From: JAIFWV01 sp964580495
Lineage (GTDB): Bacteria; Patescibacteriota; Doudnabacteria; UBA920; O2-02-FULL-48-8
Reading direction: 5' to 3'
Length of the DNA stretch: 6,534 bases
Assembly (NCBI GenBank): GCA_964580495.1
Contig: CAZOKE010000030.1
Location: 1 to 6,534 of the forward strand
Part shown: positions 4,863 to 6,534 of the stretch, piece by piece
How positions within the stretch are numbered: the first letter of the stretch is position 1
Layout: every line of letters begins with the position of its first letter
Translations under genes and position numbers: made by a program
Notes under the pieces: model-generated
What the model was told of the DNA's origin: nothing
Seen by the model: only the letters and a program-made list of their open reading frames with translations
Database searches by the model: none

Positions 4863-4948
4863 AGTAATTAGCAAGTATTAATTAAAAAACCAGGCTTTTG
4901 GTCCTGGTTTTCAGCTTTCTGTTTACTGTTTACTGCTTACTAATTACT
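4863..4948. repeat. Heptad TTACT tract and inverted arms around the HisS-like gene's terminator
   Basis: TTACT occurs at 4923, 4930, 4937 and 4944 with a strict 7-nt period, the last copy overlapping the stop codon of the HisS-like gene (TAA at 4946-4944). CTAATTACT at 4940-4948 is exactly complementary to AGTAATTAG at 4863-4871 on the other side of the terminator, so the tract also forms an outer inverted repeat around it. The 12-mer TTACTAATTACT is shared with the tract at 1478-1489 near ftsZ. Confidence 0.75.
4884..4911 (-). terminator. Intrinsic terminator after the HisS-like gene
   Basis: AAAACCAGG (4894-4886 region) and its complement CCTGGTTTT (4903-4911) form a 9-bp stem with an 8-nt loop. 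On the minus strand the second arm runs into six T (4889-4884). The A-rich opposite side means it could also work, less strongly, on the plus strand. It isolates the HisS-like gene from rpsU. Confidence 0.9.
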
Positions 4949-6221
4949 TCCCCAAACGCTTTTTAACCTCATCAATTATCCGCTCAACAGTGAACAGTTC
5001 CTGCATCCCGCTCTTCACATCCCTCAGGATTACTGTCCCTTCGCGGGCTTCTTTTTGGCCAATAATCAAAGCAATGGCGACTTTATTGGATTCCGCCAGC
5101 TTAAGCTGGGTTTTGATCGAACCCGGGCCGATAAATTCCGAGGCGACAATGTTGTTGTTCCAAAGATCGGTAAATAAACGCAAAGTTTTCTTGGCAGCCA
5201 ATTCTCCAAGAGGCACCAAAAACACGTCGGCTTTATGTTTGGAGGCAAATTTGACCTGGGCCAGCTCCAGGGCCGTCAGAATTCCGTCGACTTGCCCCAC
5301 AAATCCCAAAGCATTCGCCGGCAAACCGCCCAAACCCTGGATCAAATCATCGGCATGCCCACCCTGGCCCAAACTAACGTCGGAATTTTCGAACCTGGCT
5401 TTGACTTCGAACACGGTTTTGCGCGACCAGGGTTTGCCAATGACTTTTTGGTTTAAGTTGTAGGCCAAATTCAGCTCGTCCAAACCCTCGAGCACTCCGA
5501 TAAAGTGCCTGCGGCAGGCGTCACAGAGATAATCCACGATGACCGGCGCTTCGGCTGAAACGGTCGAGCAGGACAAATTATTGCAAGCCAGGATTTGCAT
5601 CGGGTGGGTATCCACCAACTCCACGCAATTTTCACATAGATCGTACTTCTTTTCTTTAAAATAATTTTTGAGCACTTCTTCGTAAGCCGGCTGGCATTCC
5701 AGACAGCCAATGTTGTTGACTTCTAAAGAAAGGGTGGTTAAACCGATTTCCCCAAACAACCGAAAAATCAAATTGATGAGCTGGGCGTCGGCAATCGGGT
5801 TGGTTTCCCCGAAAATTTGGAAGCCAAATTCAGTGGATTGGCGGATCTGGCCGTCGCGCAGAAACGCGACAGGGTTGGCATAATACCATTTACTGACCTT
5901 TTCCCGTTCTTGGTAATGGTATTCGAGATAAGCCCGGGCCAGGCTAAACAACGTCGTCGGCCTCAAAGCCATGTTCAGGCCTTTGCCGTCGGAAAAAGTG
6001 ACGAGTTTGTCGTGGGTGCCCTGCTCCCAAAGCCGGAACAGCCGGGCATCCTCGACCAGCGGTGTTTCGATCTTTGCATACCCAAAAGTGTGCGCTAGAG
6101 AATATAACTTTTCCAGAAAAAAATCCCAAGACAGCTGTTGTTCGGGAAGCACATCAAAGCTTCCGGGCAGCCTCGGCGGGGCTTTTTCAACTACTGGTGT
6201 GATTTTTTTCGGTCTTCCCAT
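4944..6221 (-). CDS. HisS-like class II aminoacyl-tRNA synthetase-fold protein, apparently lacking the active site
   Basis: This 425-residue protein aligns end to end with histidyl-tRNA synthetases but is degenerate at their signatures. Preserved features are the N-terminal entry (PRLPGSFDVLP, 16-26), the fold context of motif 2 (EFGFQIFGE, 131-139) and four Cys pairs in the middle (173/176, 196/199, 213/218, 233/236) resembling those of some HisS lineages. TVFEV (269-273), the LGG of the GGGRYD region (297-299) and a full C-terminal anticodon-binding-type domain (about 331-425) are also kept. Lost features: ALRPEGT reads ALRPTT (85-90), motif 2 is about three residues short with no FRxE, and RGLDYY reads IGKPWS (261-266). 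GGGRYDG reads GQGGHADD (285-292), and the motif 3 arginine region reads VGQVDGIL (308-315). These comparisons are from memory of the family. It may be a regulatory or tRNA-binding pseudoenzyme; HisZ is less likely because HisZ lacks the C-terminal domain. There is no Shine-Dalgarno. Confidence 0.85.
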   Translation of the reverse strand: MGRPKKITPVVEKAPPRLPGSFDVLPEQQLSWDFFLEKLYSLAHTFGYAKIETPLVEDARLFRLWEQGTHDKLVTFSDGKGLNMALRPTTLFSLARAYLEYHYQEREKVSKWYYANPVAFLRDGQIRQSTEFGFQIFGETNPIADAQLINLIFRLFGEIGLTTLSLEVNNIGCLECQPAYEEVLKNYFKEKKYDLCENCVELVDTHPMQILACNNLSCSTVSAEAPVIVDYLCDACRRHFIGVLEGLDELNLAYNLNQKVIGKPWSRKTVFEVKARFENSDVSLGQGGHADDLIQGLGGLPANALGFVGQVDGILTALELAQVKFASKHKADVFLVPLGELAAKKTLRLFTDLWNNNIVASEFIGPGSIKTQLKLAESNKVAIALIIGQKEAREGTVILRDVKSGMQELFTVERIIDEVKKRLGK

Positions 6222-6299
6222 CGTCGTAATTGGTCGTGAGTTAATTCATTGTGCTCCGCTGCGATTCAAATTTTTCGTAAACTCATTAATCAGAAAGTA

Positions 6300-6361
6300 A
6301 AAAGTCAAAACACAAGGAAAGTTTAAATGCTTGTCTACTTTAACCTGTTATTTTGACTTTT
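6300..6361 (-). terminator. Long hairpin downstream of lepB, probable terminator
   Basis: A perfect 11-bp inverted repeat (AAAAGTCAAAA at 6300-6310, TTTTGACTTTT at 6351-6361) encloses 40 nt with a further 5-bp pairing (6318-6322 with 6337-6341). On the minus strand the second arm continues into a T-rich stretch. It starts 15 nt after the lepB stop. The stem is A/T-rich, so efficiency is uncertain. Confidence 0.6.
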
Positions 6362-6376
6362 GGTTTTAAATTTTAG

Positions 6377-6534
6377 TTATTTGGAACTATAAGTTGGAGT
6401 TTGGATGAATCCAAACTGGGAAAGCGGCAATGCCCGTATAAACACTCTGCCTACAATTCCCTGCCGTGTCAATGGCCCCCAATCGCGCGAATCGGACGAA
6501 GCCAGGCGATTGTCTCCCATCATAAAGTATTCGT
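6377..6534 (-). CDS. lepB: Type I signal peptidase, C-terminal end; 5' part lies beyond the right edge
   Basis: The last 51 codons are visible and end with TAA at 6379-6377. They carry the conserved C-terminal signature of signal peptidase I: EYFMMGDNRLASSDSRDWG at visible residues 1-19, covering the GDNR and SxDSR boxes of the serine-lysine protease family. The segment VGRVFIRALPLS (27-38) is the usual final beta-strand region. The enzyme cleaves signal peptides from exported proteins on the outer face of the cytoplasmic membrane. The N-terminal transmembrane anchor and the catalytic serine and lysine lie outside the window, so activity cannot be judged. The gene is followed by a hairpin and then by the HisS-like gene, whose start is 155 nt downstream. 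Confidence 0.93.
   Translation of the reverse strand, partial: EYFMMGDNRLASSDSRDWGPLTRQGIVGRVFIRALPLSQFGFIQTPTYSSK

Noticed and set aside
4944..6221. HisZ (ATP phosphoribosyltransferase regulatory subunit)
   Set aside because: HisZ normally lacks the C-terminal anticodon-binding domain that is clearly present, and no histidine biosynthesis gene is nearby.
6222..6299. Promoter for the HisS-like gene (TTGAAT with a weak -10 near 6235)
   Set aside because: No hexamer resembles a -10 well at proper spacing; the gene may be expressed by readthrough from lepB or from an element I cannot recognise.

Overview
The window reads as a stretch of core chromosome from a small-genome bacterium, most likely a member of the Candidate Phyla Radiation (Patescibacteria/Parcubacteria-like). 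The grounds are the style of the proteins (a class II ribonucleotide reductase with an extra N-terminal module, a HisS-family protein with paired cysteines, a compact FtsZ), the absence of Shine-Dalgarno sequences at most starts, and repeat-rich spacers. This placement is inference; nothing here fixes the taxon. All genes lie on the minus strand, so transcription runs from high to low coordinates. I see no tRNA, rRNA, CRISPR array, insertion sequence or phage gene.

Layout in transcription order: (1) 6377-6534, the 3' end of a type I signal peptidase gene (lepB), followed by a long terminator-like hairpin (6300-6361). (2) 4944-6221, a divergent histidyl-tRNA synthetase-like protein that keeps the fold and the C-terminal domain but appears to have lost the catalytic and histidine-binding signatures. 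It ends in a clear intrinsic terminator (4884-4911). (3) A good sigma70-type promoter (4813-4842) then drives rpsU (ribosomal protein bS21, TTG start with a strong Shine-Dalgarno), a yqeY-like gene, ftsA and ftsZ. This unit ends in an intrinsic terminator (1436-1461). A 93-nt imperfect hairpin sits between rpsU and yqeY. (4) A 485-nt spacer carries a second promoter (1281-1310), an NrdR box just downstream of it (1254-1269), a perfect 20-bp palindrome and a long stem-loop. It leads into nrdR and then the 5' end of the adenosylcobalamin-dependent ribonucleotide reductase gene nrdJ, which runs off the left edge. The nrdR-nrdJ spacer is filled with short repeats and a branched hairpin.

Functionally, three modules are packed together. 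The first is an apparently autoregulated deoxynucleotide-synthesis unit (NrdR repressor plus its target reductase). The second is a division unit (FtsA-FtsZ) attached to a translation gene pair (rpsU-yqeY). The third is an aminoacyl-tRNA-synthetase-like pseudoenzyme candidate beside the secretory signal peptidase. The best leads are the HisS-like protein, the NrdR box and structured nrdR leader, the exceptional ribosome-binding site of rpsU, and the 7-nt-periodic tracts at gene ends that place stop codons in all three frames.
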